From contig JAJKFL010000006.1 of the NCBI GenBank assembly GCA_021186555.1, positions 38,871,478 to 38,935,477 on the forward strand: 64,000 nt of DNA, written 5' to 3'. This document shows, in pieces, positions 1-12,225 of the stretch; positions within the stretch are counted from its first letter, which is position 1; every line of letters starts with the position of its first letter. Source of the DNA: Reticulitermes speratus. Lineage: Eukaryota > Arthropoda > Insecta > Blattodea > Rhinotermitidae. A program made the translations under genes and the position numbers. The notes under the pieces are model-generated. The model was not told where the DNA came from and ran no database searches. It saw nothing but the letters and a program-made list of their open reading frames with translations.

Positions 1-1935
1 GCGGCTGCTGGGTGAGTGAGTACGTGACTTTGGACAAAACGTTTTACAATGCCTGCAATAAACCCGCCAACCAAGTGCCCATACGAGGACCAGATGAGTA
101 TTATTTCATTGAGTCCACAACAGAAGTTCCGAAAATCTGCCACTAAAAATCAGTATTCGCGTAATAATAAAACTGAAGGGTTTGCATTGGATCGTTCTGC
201 TCACAATATTTCTTCTCTTGTTTGTCAATGAATTTGGAATTTTTTTTTTTTTTACATACAGAAAAAACAAAAAGCGCTGATATAGCGAAGTGAAGATTCT
301 CAGGTGACACATTATTATACATTTTAAAATTAATTATTTAATTATTAGGATGTACAAATTTTAAATTTCTTAAGAGAGATGCGGTAAACGAAGTAGTCAA
401 TTTTATTTGTGTGCGTGCGTCAAAAAGAGAATTTCGGAGTTTACTGAGAAGTAAATTCGGTGTAAAAAAGGACGGCTAATGTGCAGTATTGTTAGTTGGT
501 CTAGCCGAAGTTATGTTCTTCATCGATTTTCGAGTGTTTGTACGAAAGGATTTTACGTTTGACGAATGAGAAATTGTCACTTTATGAATTATATGACTTG
601 TGTGAATTTGTAGATTGAGCTTTTTACAGATTTTTCGTTGCATTTAAATGACTGAACGCCAAGTTTTAGGAGTTTCGCAAAACAATTTGTGTTATGTTTG
701 ATAACATAAAAACCTCTGAAACCAAACTAAAAAATTTTAAATGTGATGTCGACAGTGGCACTTCTACATATTTCCCACACCTACAAAAACACAAGGCTAA
801 TTTTTAACTTCATGAAACCCCAGATATACAGAGTTTCCAAGTGCAATTTTCGAGAATTATGGAATCAACTAGCGAACAGTTCTCTTCAAGATATACTCCG
901 TTCAGAGCATTTCAAAATATTTCCAAATTCAAAAAACGTGTACTGTAACATTTGAGAAACCGAACTTTAAAAGTTTGCAGTGTACTGCTTTGAAAAATTC
1001 TGAGATGCAGTTCATTTACACAATAGCTCGATCTGGAGCTGAACTATAAAATGTTGAAAGACCTAGGTTATTCGAATCAACACAGACAATTGAAAAAAAA
1101 AAGTAACTTCTGAAAGTCTGGAATTTCGTTCCTGAAACTTTTGGACGTTTTAAAAGTGTTGAATTGTTGAATCTTACCGCTTTCACGAATTAGGTTCTGT
1201 GGCCTGTTGCGATTCAAAAATAATTTTGGACACTGAATCCCTTAGACATTTGGTAGGACTCCTTACTTGCGAGGTCCGCCAAGAAGATGACGCAAAAAAT
1301 ACGGACATCCATCCATCCCTCCATCCACTAAGCGGTCAAACATCATACGGGCATTAGACTGCGCGGCCACTGCTATCAACATTCCACTGTCAACATCAAT
1401 ATTTATAGTAGCTTCCTCGGTGTAAGCACTGCGCGGTCCGTTCTTAATGTCTGCGTACGTTTCTAAGCGCTCTGCTTCGCTGTGGACAGCCTATTCTAGT
1501 TTGTAGTCCGTCTCCCTCAGCATCAGCAAGCGTGAAAAAACTCGAGAACAGTGGAACGGATTTTCGTGAAATTTTACATTATAAAGGATTGCCAAAATTT
1601 GTTCACTTATTTAAATTTTAGTTAAAATCGGACTGAAGTTAGAAACACTTTACATGAGGACCTAAGTGCATTTGTGGACACCTAGAGTGTAACTTGTTAA
1701 ATAATCATCGGAGCGAAAAAGATTTTGAGCAGATGTTGTACATAAATTTAACATATCTTAACTTCAAAAATCCTACCGATTTCGACATGATGAAATAAAC
1801 GTGACCGAATACAATTATGGCTGCCACAGGCATGGACACACAAACAACTGCTTTCATTACATATATATGTATATAAATATACGCTTATGTTTAATTACAA
1901 TATACTTCCACGTGCAACTACAACGATTTTTTTTC
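1..1935. other. No recognisable gene or repeat
   Basis: AT-rich sequence with only short open frames and no domain, splice or repeat signature that I recognise. It holds short homopolymer runs and a small CATC/CCAT cluster near 1306-1325. It could be intron or intergenic DNA. Confidence 0.5.
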
Positions 1936-1937
1936 AA

Positions 1938-2182
1938 TGACTCGACAGCCCCTTGGGGGCCTAGGCCGCCTCATTTTTCGAGGCTTCATGATCACACTTG
2001 AGACACACCAAACTCGGTAGGACTCTCTGGACGAGGGACCAGCTCGTCGCAGAGACCTCTAACTGACAACACACAACACTCACAAAGACAAACATCCATG
2101 CCCGTCGGCGAGATTCAAACCCACAATCCCAGTAAGCGAGCGGCCGCAGACCCACGCCTTAGACCGCACGGACACTGGATCG
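1938..2182 (-). mobile_element. tRNA-headed SINE, family A
   Basis: On the minus strand this starts with a tRNA-like head: an A-box region of the type GGCCGTGCGGTCTAAGGCGT and a degenerate B box of the GGTTTGAATC type. The body matches two plus-strand copies at 11136 and 14616, sharing the GTTGTGTGTTGTC-like stretch, the GATCACTCG-like segment and a terminal GAGGCGGCC motif. Copy number and the Pol III-type promoter support a SINE. It has no coding potential. Confidence 0.75.
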
Positions 2183-2784
2183 GCACTAGAACGATTACTT
2201 TATGCAAATTTAAAGTTTGAATGTTCTCAGACAATTAAACAAAAGCTGGCTAAGGCAACAGAATTTTACATTTGCAACGCGCCCATCGCTCTGTCAACTT
2301 GTACATGTACATTTCGGTGGACCTGTTTAGAGTAGAAAAAGTCTTGCAAAATGAATTAATAGCTTAAGAAATTACGCTGAATTGGGAGCGACAACGAGGA
2401 CAAGAATACATACTTTCATATTCGAGAAACCAGAGGTTCTATGGCAGCTGTACATGGGCTACTAATCTATTTCCATCTTAACTGTATGGTACGTAAAAAC
2501 TACAGGAACGGACAGCTGGGGAAGGCACGATACGAACCTGCAGTAGTCTAAGAGGGGCGATTTGAGTAGTCAAAGTCGCCCTACTTATGCTGTCGATTCT
2601 GTTTATGTGTGCAACTGCACGACACAATCAGACTGCTACTTGGCTTGTAGCAACAAAATCTAGCGCTAAAGAAACGGAAAACGGGCCACGCGAATGTTTA
2701 ATAAGCTGATACAGATACTGTATAGCAGCAGGGCTGAGATTTCCACGGAGGAGAAGATTCATCCTGTGTTCTTGAACGTTAACA

Positions 2785-2975
2785 CACCTTGTGGGATCAA
2801 ATCTTGGTTGGGAAGCCGCCTATCCTGACCGAAGTTTATTGAGATTATCCTCAGTCCCTCCAGGAAATTCCAGGATAGTCCCTCCAATTAGGCCGTGACT
2901 GCTTCTTTCCACATACTTTCATTTCATTGTTCACTAATCATCCTTTCATTCAACGCTACATAATACGAGCTACTG
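2785..2975 (+). mobile_element. Degenerate tRNA-SINE fragment
   Basis: A B-box-like GGATCAAATCTTGG is followed by a body with GGAAATTCCAGG elements and an ending of the form CAACGCTACATAA. A similar ending (GACGCTACATAACC) occurs near 8800. The layout is that of a decayed tRNA-derived SINE with a family-specific tail. The 5' part is weak, so borders are approximate. Confidence 0.45.
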
Positions 2976-3224
2976 ACAGCACAGTTAAATTAACCATAAA
3001 TAAGATATAATGTAATTCCACAACAATTTCGGAGAAACAAACTGCCTCCATCTTCATGGTAGATAACGGAGGCAGTATGTCTCTTGAAACAGCTGTCTTC
3101 ACACCTACCAGATTACATGTTACGTTTGTATTTGTTTATTTAAACACACTGTCAGTACAGGATCTCAGACTACACAGAATCGAATGGTAAGACATTTATT
3201 CAATAATAACTGAAGAATGTGGAA

Positions 3225-3400
3225 GCAATCGGGGACGTACAATTTAAGATACTCTTCCCGACGTTCCACTGAAAAACGGAGGAAATCCACGAAAGCACTC
3301 AGTCAGGAGAGCCGCTTTTTCGGCCGAGATTCGATCCATGTACCTCCTGCATACAAGTGAGAATATTTATCGCTTGAGACAACTTACTCGATTGCAGAAA
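3225..3400 (-). mobile_element. tRNA-SINE fragment
   Basis: The minus strand carries a B-box-like GGATCGAATCTCGG followed by a GAGTGCTTTCGTGGATTTCC segment, the usual head-to-body transition of a tRNA-derived SINE. A related minus-strand copy lies near 61420-61560. Ends are not defined. Confidence 0.5.
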
Positions 3401-3457
3401 GAAAATACAGGGGGAAGTCAACTGTTTACATGTGCTTGTGAAATTCATACTTCAGCA

Positions 3458-3845
3458 CAGGTGCACACCCAGAATTTTTTATTGTGGGGGTCTAACCCTA
3501 AGGTTATATAAATCTGTGTTCCATTTTAAAAATTATGTTACAAAATGCTGTCGTAAGTATAAATAACACTGCTTGCAACTGCATTTATATATATACGAAT
3601 ATAACTACATGTTACATGACTCAATCACAATGTCCTATCTTTTTGTTTTTTAAATTTTATTATTTTTTTCAAAATTCTAATGTACAGTCATCAGCCGATT
3701 TCAGTGGCTGATTTCGGCTGAAGGGTAAATCACGTAAAACTTTTGATATCATAATATCTACAAAATCTGTGTTTTTAAATTTCAGTTTTGGGGGTTTGGG
3801 GGGGGGGGCTGCAGCCCGGCAGCCACCCCCTTGAGTGCGCCCCTG
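3458..3845. mobile_element. hAT-like non-autonomous element with 8-bp TSD
   Basis: The element begins CAGGTGCACACCC and ends in the inverted form of CAGGGGCGCAC, an imperfect terminal inverted repeat. It is flanked by the identical 8-mer CTTCAGCA at 3450-3457 and 3846-3853. An 8-bp target duplication and CAGGG-type ends are the hallmarks of the hAT superfamily. The interior is AT-rich, holds a G-run near 3796-3808 and has no transposase, so it is a MITE-like derivative. Confidence 0.85.
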
Positions 3846-4474
3846 CTTCAGCAGGCGTTAACTATTTAATTCTTCAGACGGTGCCCTACAACCGTAACGT
3901 ACAGGTATAACTGCAGTAGGTCTCTGTAGCCGGTATAACTGCACGAGGTCTCCCGCGTATCGGCATAATTTCAGCAAGTTTTCTGCGGACCATCTGATAC
4001 TGAACACTACACCAGTCTAAAAATACGTAATTACTACCACTACGCCTAATATTTTTATTCACGATATAATATGTAACACCTTTACGTGGCACTACACCAA
4101 AGGCACTCCACAATCAGCCACACAGAGCCTTCTAAATTTCATTTTATCAACAAACACAGGCTAAGTGAAATAATATGTCAGCCATATCAGTCTCCACAGG
4201 ATCTGGGGTTTGTAACCGCGCTCAGCCTCTCCAGTTCTGCAGGATTCGGACTTGAACATGCTATTCCTACAGCCGCCACCCCATTTCCCTACAACCATCG
4301 GACTGTCAGAGAGAGCTCATCGAAAGTAGTAGCACGTATTAAGTTATCGGACAGGGACAAAAACAAGAAAGTAGTGAGTTTTGTGAATCAGCAATTTTCC
4401 AGGTGTGCGACGAAATATGCAAACCGTCAGCGGTCCGCGGACCACCGACACTGATCTTATGCATTGATTTACTG

Positions 4475-4478
<4 letters not shown>

Positions 4479-4511
<33 letters not shown>
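4479..4511. repeat. (TA)n microsatellite
   Basis: An uninterrupted TA dinucleotide run. A second (TA)n tract occurs at about 7358-7384. Confidence 0.95.
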
Positions 4512-4729
4512 GTATGTGTATGCATAACGTAGGTTACTTTAAACATTAAATCATTGGAACGCTTTTAATTTTACAAAACGGAACAGTTTTTTCAAGATTT
4601 TGTTGGCACGGATTGCCGTGGAAAACAAGTTTCCCGCTCCTTATCTTCTTCATACTCTGTGTCCATATTTCAACTCTTAATTATCTCTATAAACACAAGC
4701 CATTACTGAGAAGTTAATGTTTGTTCATT

Positions 4730-4925
4730 GCCCTATTCACAAGAGCCACTGTTCCCTGTTCCGAACCACATAAAGCCACTCCAAATATCCATATCCCATT
4801 TCCGTCAGATCCTTCTTAATATTATAATATTACTCCTCCATCTAGGTCTAGGTCTATGTGGCTTCTTCCTTCAGGTTGTAGAACCAACATTCTTTATGCC
4901 ATCCCGTCTCTAATTCTGTTAAACT
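4730..4925 (-). mobile_element. Decayed 3' fragment of RTE-like LINE
   Basis: The plus-strand text (ATTATAATATTACTCCTCCATC, then TTCTTCCTTCAGGT) aligns with the 3'-proximal coding part of the LINE at 35480-36435, in the same minus orientation, with many substitutions and small indels. No open frame survives. It is one of at least four fragments of this family in the window. Confidence 0.6.
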
Positions 4926-4929
4926 GTAC

Positions 4930-6640
4930 ACACGATTCCGAAAAGTCATTGTTTAAAGAGGAAAAAAGATCTTGTCTGAATTGTAAATCATGCATTTTGC
5001 AGAAAATGAGTTTAAAATTAACTGTAAATATTCATGACGTTTGCAAACTATTAGTCCAAAACCTCTACGGATCGTTCAGTACAAATACGACACAGGCCGA
5101 TATTCAAACGGTATTTGGATTTGAAACTGTTTCCTATAAATCTAAAATGCTCTGTGACTTAATTATTAAATAACTCAAATATCAATTTATAATTTTGTTT
5201 TATCCTAACAAATAATGGTACCCTCATATGTATGATATGCAGAATATTCATTATCATTTGCATACAAGTACTTTGAGCAGTATACGGCTACTATTGTAGT
5301 TACAAACTGGACGGTATTTCTTTGCAATTTCAGTCAGGATCAGAGACGCAACAAATATTTGCAATAGTTTCTGTGTTTAACACCTGGATGCAATTCGACT
5401 TAGTGAGAAAATTCTGGCGTTTAACCACATGAATTGGGGAATTAATGATTTTAATATCCAGTATCTATCTCACAGAAAACAGATGCGTCTTCCTCACAAA
5501 AACCATCAACTAATTAACGCTCCTTACGAAAATACCCGCAGTGTATTCAGAGAATCACATTACAAACGTAAGCAGATCATGTGGGTAGAATTTACAACTT
5601 TCTAATGTTACATCTGGCGGTAAATTACTGTAGTCACCACTGTGCCTGTGAAGGTTATCTGCGTAATATTTGGGTACTTGTCAGCGTACTTAATCCTGCA
5701 CTCTTATCATATCGAACGTCTGATTAAGCTATAAACTTAATGTAGACAGTAGGAGCAGTATGTATGAATTCTGTGATTACATACTTCTACTGAAATCAAA
5801 ACAAGGCAAAATGAATAGCCACTGCAGTGCCTCATTGTGCAGTCCGCACTGCTCTCCTCCATGTAACTGCATATGGAGACATTATGCCGGCCTGCTATTC
5901 AGAGTCACATAACACAGGTCTTAACGCAGAAATTCGTTGCTAATATTTTCGTTTGCTCGGAATCAAACATAGCACTGTTCTGCAATGTGCAGCACAACCG
6001 GTATAAAACTAAATGTCTTTTAAGCGGAATACATTATTTATAGGAATAAAGCTACAGTCCTGAGAATACAGAGTGAAAACTTAATGTAAAAATTCCTTTA
6101 CTAAACAGACTGTTCAAAGATGAAATACGAAGGAACAATAGTGACTCTAAAGGACATAATCTGCTGAATTGTTGTTTTCCGTTCCGTTTCTCTATTTGTG
6201 GATATTACCTGACAAAGAACATTCGTGTCACAAGTGGAAAAGAACTGAGGCAGGATCATCGAGACAGCAGAATTCTGTGCATTAATGACTTGCGAAAGAA
6301 AAAAGACAAGCAATGTAGGTATAAACATAACATGGAGGAGCGTTCGCGTAACCATTGTTGCCGTGAAAAAGCAATACGTATTACATATTCCGAGTGTGTG
6401 CCTGTAGCCTTACTTATCCAGCATGAAAAGCGCATGGGCCATACTGTATTGTCATGTGGCCTGTCTGGCTCTACCATATTTTTCCAAATTACCTCATAAA
6501 AGGCACGGTTTTCGGAAAAAAGTTACTGAACATAAAATGTGGTTTTAATTTTCGCTACAAATTTGTCAAACATTTCGCATTCTAAGAATAATTTTTCGAC
6601 ATACTTTCGAAAAATACTTAAACATAAATTTTCATCAAAA
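4930..6640. other. No recognisable gene
   Basis: Short unrelated open frames only. I see no splice-phased exon or conserved motif. Probably intergenic or intronic sequence. Confidence 0.45.
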
Positions 6641-6649
6641 TATGTCCAG

Positions 6650-6750
6650 TGGAAGCCGAGTTGTTTCACGCGGACAGACGGATAGACGGACAGACATGAC
6701 GAAGCTAATAGTCACTTTTCGGAATTGTGAGAAAGCGTCTAAAAATACAT
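6650..6750 (+). repeat. Interspersed repeat family E
   Basis: This shares the core GACATGACGAAGCTAATAGT, continuing into CACTTTTC, and the preceding run of GGACAGACGGA-type units with copies near 44655-44755 and 54630-54720. Three copies show a dispersed repeat. No coding content or superfamily is evident. Confidence 0.75.
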
Positions 6751-6817
6751 GCATAACGAGTGCACAGCAGAACTCATGAAGCCTGCTTCCCTGCTGTGCA
6801 GATCTATAGATCTATTA

Positions 6818-7020
6818 TTGTTATTGATTATTATTATTATTATTATGTACGTATTGTTATTTGACATTACGTGTTATAATTTTTCGTGCGTTTATGTTTG
6901 TGGTTATTTATTTCATGCATTTTCTCTTATTACTCCTGTGCTGTCCCTGTATTTGGTCTTTTGGCTGTTGTGTCAGCACATTATAATAAAGAAATTATTA
7001 TTATTATTATTATTATTATA
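6818..7020. repeat. (TTA)n microsatellite tracts
   Basis: Two trinucleotide tracts (about 6818-6847 and 6990-7020) of TTA/ATT units separated by unique sequence. They generate the apparent Leu/Ile-rich open frame here, which I do not accept as a gene. Confidence 0.9.
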
Positions 7021-7389
7021 TTCCGTCTGTGTAAAATTTGTCGGATATAACCCAGGGACTGACACGATCGCCATATTTGTTATTGGTGATTCACAGACAT
7101 TGTTTCATACAAAAGATTTCATACTGACTAGCTCTAATGCTCCCTTAGCCACCACTATCAAACTGAAATACAAAGGAAACATCCGCATACACGCCATGTT
7201 GTTACTTTACGTTCTACAAAAAGATTGACTTTAAAATGCTACATATTTTTCGAAGATAAGTCTCCATACGTCTTATCCCTAGATTACATGCCAGTTGTGT
7301 GATACCCCTGTCAGTTTGTGTTTCCAGCATTTCCTTGTAATAGAGTATGGAAAAGTAATATATATATATATATATATATATATAACGAG

Positions 7390-9118
7390 TTGGGATGAAT
7401 TTCAGTGACATAATATTCACACAGTTTCGTGAAAATCACGTGGTTAAGCACTGAAAGGGGGACACACAGAGAGAACTGACATGCCAGAATACTACTTTCT
7501 TTCCTTAAAAAGGAATGTAGACTTGAAGGTAGATAAAAGCCTGTGTGTGCTATGTAGTATGTAGTTGTTGACCCGCGTACATAATACACAAAAACGCAGG
7601 ATCTATACGTACGTAGATACATACATATGGATGCAAAGCGGGGCAGGTGTTATTAATATCTTCATCTTCATAAGAACTAAACTGTCAAATGAGAAAAATA
7701 GTAATGTCTCTTTGGATTCCATTATAGGTAAATTTCACCGCGTTACATCATCTTTAAACATAACAAAATATCTTCTTACGCTAATGACAACTATTCCTTT
7801 TCGCACATTACTTACCGGTTTGCAGATCTATAAATTTGGCTTTAATTCTGCACCACTGTTTACAAATTTGTAATTTGCTCTCATATCATACGAATGGAGT
7901 TTACAACCGGCCTCATTTCTTAGCTTAAGATATTTCAATATCGTCCATTTTTGTGTCACCTTTCTTTTTCCTGTCTTATAAAATACTTGGCACAGGGATG
8001 TAGTTTAATATTTTGCATAAGTTCTTCACCGCAAACTTCATCGATTTGGAAGCATTCGACAACGTAAAAGTTACAGGCAGTCTTTCGGCAATTGACAGTC
8101 TCATTTCCATCTACAAGAAACAGCAGGGCGTGAAACGGCTATATCAGTAGGACTGCACGACTGCATTGGAATCGATGCTATTGTGCGTTATTTACACTGC
8201 GACACTGAACTCTGTAAGGCACAGTGACTACTAGACGTACCATCTAATTCAACATTAAAAACTTTGCATTTTGGCCGACACAATTGTTATGTGTTTTATG
8301 TGACTCTAAGAATAGACAAAGATTAATTCCTTAAAGAGCATTAAAGACCTGGTCTATGTAATGGAAATGTATTGTGTTTTCTGTTAGGTACGTACTGAAC
8401 TTTTAAATATTATTTAGACGAATTTCAGGCTTCAACACTTTAACCTATGATTTATGGCATTATAATCAATCAGTATATTGAACAATGTTAAATTACTCTA
8501 ATGAAGCACGAAAATTACACCTTCAGATTCTGGTAATATCAGAATTATGACAGACAGTCGCTAGCATTTTCACTTAACCACTTCTATTCTAGTAACCGAC
8601 TATTTAACAATCGGCTACTACTGAGACCTAGCTAAGCGCTCCATGGTTCCAGTCTCGCCTAGCTTACAGAATACAGTGACTTAGAATTTTCGTAGTTTTT
8701 TCCAGATACTACATATGAATACCGGAATAACTGCTTGAAACACGCTATGGCAACTTTATTCTGTCCGTTCATAATAAGCTTCCCATTTCATTTGACGCTA
8801 CATAACCAGATGGCGTCAAAACGGCGTCGTTAAATATTCTAAGAACAGCTTCGTGAAGGGCGCTGTCACGATTTAACGTAGGCCACACTGTCGGGGAGAA
8901 TCTAACTGTGGACGCGAAAGGACAATTAAGGTCTACTGCAGTACATCCGCATAAAGAAGCTGCACTTTGAACAGACTTTGATAAAACGTTTTACATGAAA
9001 CTGTGTTAGAAATTTCAAACCATATCGAGTTCTCAGAGCTACCAACACACGAACTAAAATTCTTATATCCCCTCGAAATCCCTGAGCCATTTTGAGTGAA
9101 ATTCGGTAGACCTGTAAG
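7390..9118. other. No recognisable gene; minor repeat tail
   Basis: Mostly unassigned AT-rich sequence. Near 8755-8815 there is a segment ending GACGCTACATAACC that resembles the end of the SINE at 2785-2975. Nothing else is supportable. Confidence 0.4.
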
Positions 9119-9249
9119 TTAACCTTTGTCGTTAACGCACAAAAACATAGCGGAAGTGCTCTTTTGTAAGGCTTTGAGCCAGTTGAAGCTTATGTGAATA
9201 GTACAGCGACTTCGTTTCGTTCCAGTGTCTGAGAAACGGACTCTGTACC

Positions 9250-10300
9250 ATTGACACTTGTCAACAATCCCTGAGACTTGCAACTCACGTGTTCCATTCA
9301 CGTTGCGGCTGACGATCTTGGCAGCAGGGATTGGTGATGTCAGGGGTGGCTGCGCCGCTCCAACGACAACAGGAGGCAGGGGCGCAGAGGATGACGAAGA
9401 CGATGACGGTCCTGCTATTACTACAGGAGTTGCCGAGTTCGATCCCTGGCTGGTCTGACTGCTGTTGGAAGAAGTACCGCCTCCGGATGCCGCCTCCGTT
9501 GCGGTATGATGATTCACGTGGTGAGGGTCCATCACCACACATGCACAAGCACTGTATTTATCACCTGGTCGGGAAGGCGAGGGGTCGCCCTTCCGAGTCA
9601 CTTCCGCACATCGCTCAACCCTCTGACTGCAGTGAGAACCGGCCAACACACCAGTTGCGAGCGAACGCCTGCACTGACGGCAGAAACAACACTGCCACAC
9701 ACAAGGGGAGGAGGGAAGGGAAAGGCAAAAAACAGAAAGAGGAAAAAATAAAAAACGTAAAAGTAAAAAGCGCCCCCCTCCCTCGTCGGCGCTTCGTAAC
9801 GTAGCTAGCTTGGCGGTGAGTGTGGAATGCTGTCTGATTCATGGCTAGGGAGAGCGGACAGGAGCGGAGGGGTGGTATAGTGGGGGACATCCGAGCGAGG
9901 GTAAAAAACGAGGAACGAGATGGAGCGGCAGCAAAAACAATATCGTTACTGCAGCAGCCAAGAAGGAGCAGAGAATGGCAAGGAAACGAAGAAACAGAAA
10001 GAAAAGGAATAGTAATAAAAAAACAACGCTAAAAAACGACCAGCACAGTGGAAGAGCTGCCGTCTGCCGGTAGAAACGCCGTACTGCCACTACGCCCTCC
10101 ACCCCCGCACACGTACTAGTGTCTCGGCCAGACCTGCACCTCTGTGCCCTAGCCAGGCGCCACTGCGGGCATACACGTGCTGCCGGCGCAAACTGGCACT
10201 TCGGCCACCTCCGCAACACTTCGAGGGCCACAGAAAAGCGACACGCGGCCCGCGAGGTAGTGACGGCAGGAATGTGCTGCAATGACGACGGTAGAGCACA
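9250..10300. promoter_or_regulatory. CpG-rich promoter-like region
   Basis: CpG dinucleotides and GC content rise abruptly compared with the AT-rich, CpG-poor flanks, for example GGTCGGGAAGGCGAGGGG and GCGGGCATACACGTGCTGCC. The stretch starts within the first coding exon at 9289-9532 (minus strand) and extends about 0.75 kb upstream of its start codon. This is where a minus-strand promoter and 5'UTR would sit. No TATA box was identified. The long open frames on both strands here are a by-product of GC content. Confidence 0.6.
9289..9532 (-). CDS. Probable first coding exon of an unidentified gene
   Basis: From the ATG at 9532 the exon encodes about 81 residues: MDPHHVNHH, then a Gly/Ser/Thr/Asn-rich low-complexity stretch, a run of seven Ser, a Pro/Val/Ala-rich part, and ends around KIVSRNVNGT. 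It stops at a strong splice donor (GTGAGT at 9283-9288, minus strand), leaving one base of the next codon (phase 1). Upstream in-frame codons are open, but the ATG has reasonable context and lies at the edge of the CpG-rich region, which suits a first coding exon. Low-complexity N-termini like this are common in transcriptional regulators and adaptors, but I do not recognise the protein and assign no function. Downstream exons (below 9283) were not found. Confidence 0.55.
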
Positions 10301-10524
10301 GGGATTAAGTATGTTCAGATCACTGCTAGCTAAGTTTATCGAGAAGAGTCAGCCTGTTGGCTACCGAGAAATCCCCCGCACTGTACTGAGCCCCTAGTCT
10401 GCCACTGAAACCCATGTCGAGGAAATTCAATCCATCGAACTCCAGTCCTCTAACATTCCTTTTAATATTATCCACCGACCTACGGACATTCTTACGTTAT
10501 CTGTCCCTAATACCAAAAAAAAAT

Positions 10525-10660
10525 TGTCCTGTGCACGCCATGAAGTCATATGGGAGACGGAGGTTGTAGACGTATAGATCCACTTATTCCTAACCTTCGG
10601 CGCTAGATGGATGTGAGAGGTCAGCTTCACGCCCCGGCCGATTTACACCCGGGGAAAGTA
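10525..10660 (-). mobile_element. SINE family B fragment
   Basis: This contains the family-B landmarks ACGCCATGAAGTCATATGGG, then TAACCTTCGGCGCTAGATGG and the GCCGATTTAC segment, as in the copy at 11595-11893. The tRNA-like head that should lie on its right side is missing, so the copy is 5'-truncated. Confidence 0.65.
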
Positions 10661-11135
10661 CTTCCGATATCAGATGCTATCCAGATATCAGCTTTGCCTC
10701 TACCATAGAAGTAGCTTTGTTGACAGAACAATATGTCAGTTTGTAAGTTTGTATCATATTACAGGCCTTGTTTTATTGCAATTTTGCCTTTCGTTTCATA
10801 CAGACGTGAAAGCGCCAAAAGTCGATAGTTATCATCATCATCAGTAGCAGCAACAGAGTACAAGCCATTCCCAGCTTCTGCCATCTTCATGGGTGCTGAT
10901 GTCTTCATCTTTTCCTTGGTCGACTTACGTTTTTCTTCCGGTTGGGATGTATCCATACACAAACTTGGGAATGAGTATATCGTTCATTCTTAATAAACAT
11001 AGTGTCCATTTGCGTTTGTCATCCATACTAGGCCTAATTTCACTTACGTTGTCTGTATTTAATTTTTTATGTCACATAATGTCTATCCTGCAGCTGACCT
11101 CCAAAGTCGATATTTATGCGGGCTAATTTCATGTG

Positions 11136-11405
11136 ACCCGATCCCGGTGGCCATGCGGTCTAAGGCGTAGGTCTGCAGCTGCTTAATCGCTGGGATCACA
11201 GGTTTGAAATCCCTCTGAGGGCATGAATGTTTGTATCTTGTGTTTGTTGTGTGTTGTGTAGGTAGCGGCCTCTGCGACGGGCTGATCACTCGTCCAGAGG
11301 AGTCCTGGTCGCGTGTGCGCTCGCGTGTGTGTCTAATTGTGTGTGATATAGAAACCTCAACAATGAGGCGGCCTAGGGCTGGAGTACCACAGAAAAAGAT
11401 TCGTA
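11136..11405 (+). mobile_element. tRNA-headed SINE, family A
   Basis: It begins GATCCCGGTGGCCATGCGGT with an A-box-like segment, then a B-box-like GGTTTGAAATCC, followed by the family-A body (TTGTGTGTTGTGTAG, GATCACTCGTCCAGAGG) and a GAGGCGGCCTAGGGC end. It pairs with copies at 1938 and 14616. Confidence 0.8.
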
Positions 11406-11594
11406 TGAACTCATGTTGATCTGATCGGTGTAATAGACAACAGGGTAGCTTTCCGTGTAGGAAATCGGGGTTCGAATCTTAGCCAATATTGCTGATAATT
11501 ATGCTATATTTCACTGAGAAGGCCCCGTAGAGCAGAATCCAAGAACACGCACTAAATACGAGTAGTAGGATCCGGAAAGGAGGACGACATGTGG

Positions 11595-11893
11595 GTAAAA
11601 CAAAGTTAAAAGGTAAAATTCACCCTAGAACAGGCCATGTAGGCCCAGAGGGGGAGTGGAAGTATAGCTGTACTCTTTCTTTAACCTCGGCGCTAGATGG
11701 GGGTGGGTGGTCTACGCCACGCCCCTGCCGCTTTACCCCAGAGAAAGAAACCCGGTGCCCATTGTATAGGAGGCTGGGTGGGCTCCAGGGCCGGTCTGGA
11801 CGGGTGCTGAAAATCTCTCCCCCACCGGGATTCGATTCCCGGACCGTCCAGCCCGTAGCGAATCGCTATACCGACTACGCTATCCCGGCCCTT
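11595..11893 (-). mobile_element. tRNA-headed SINE, family B
   Basis: On the minus strand the head reads GGGATAGCGTAGTCGGTATA (A box), followed by GGGAATCGAATCCCGG (B box). The body contains CCGTCCAGACCGGCC and TAGCGCCGAGGTTAAAG. Related copies lie at 10525, 13485, 15590, 17625, 49010 and 63840. The tRNA-like head is part of the SINE and not a tRNA gene: no acceptor stem can be closed around it. Confidence 0.85.
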
Positions 11894-11936
11894 CCCCCAC
11901 CAATATAGTATATTCATTTCTTATCTTTTCACTAGG

Positions 11937-12225
11937 GCACGTGGGTGGCACAGTTGGTTGAGGCACTGCTCTACAAGCCGGAAGTTCGCGGGTTCGATTC
12001 CCGATAGAGTCATTGGAATTTTTCATTGACATAATCCTTCCGGCCGCAGTATGGCCCTGGGGTCGACTCAGCCTCTAACAGAAATTAGTACCAGGAATAT
12101 TTCCTGGGGGTTAAAGGCGGGCGGTGCGTAGGGCTGACAACCTTATCACCTTCAAGAGCCGATTGTCTTGAAATCTGGGAGCCTCAGGGCCTGTACAGGG
12201 ATTGCTTTAGCTTTACCTTTTTATT
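11937..12225 (+). mobile_element. tRNA-headed SINE, family C
   Basis: The head TGGCACAGTTGGTTGAGGCA (A box) is followed by GGGTTCGATTCCCGATAG (B box). The body includes TATGGCCCTGGGGTCGACTC, a GTACCAGGAATATTTCCTGG inverted motif and GGGCTGACAACCTTA. A second copy lies inverted at 12590-12886 and a third at 46015-46290. Confidence 0.85.

Noticed and set aside
4086..4454. 122-codon plus-strand open frame
   Set aside because: No domain or splice context; codon content looks random.
6749..7228. 159-codon plus-strand open frame with Leu/Ile runs
   Set aside because: The runs come from (TTA)n microsatellites; no recognisable protein.
9331..9804. 157-codon plus-strand open frame
   Set aside because: Antisense shadow of the minus-strand exon with low-complexity reading; no splice or start support.
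9845..10282. Long minus-strand open frame (145 codons) rich in Leu/Phe in the CpG-rich region
   Set aside because: No domain, the overlapping frames on both strands are equally long, and the region is GC-rich 5' sequence of the 9532 start; it is best explained as a composition effect.
11840..11893. tRNA-like head with good A and B boxes
   Set aside because: Part of SINE family B; the acceptor stem cannot be closed and the downstream body is shared by other copies.
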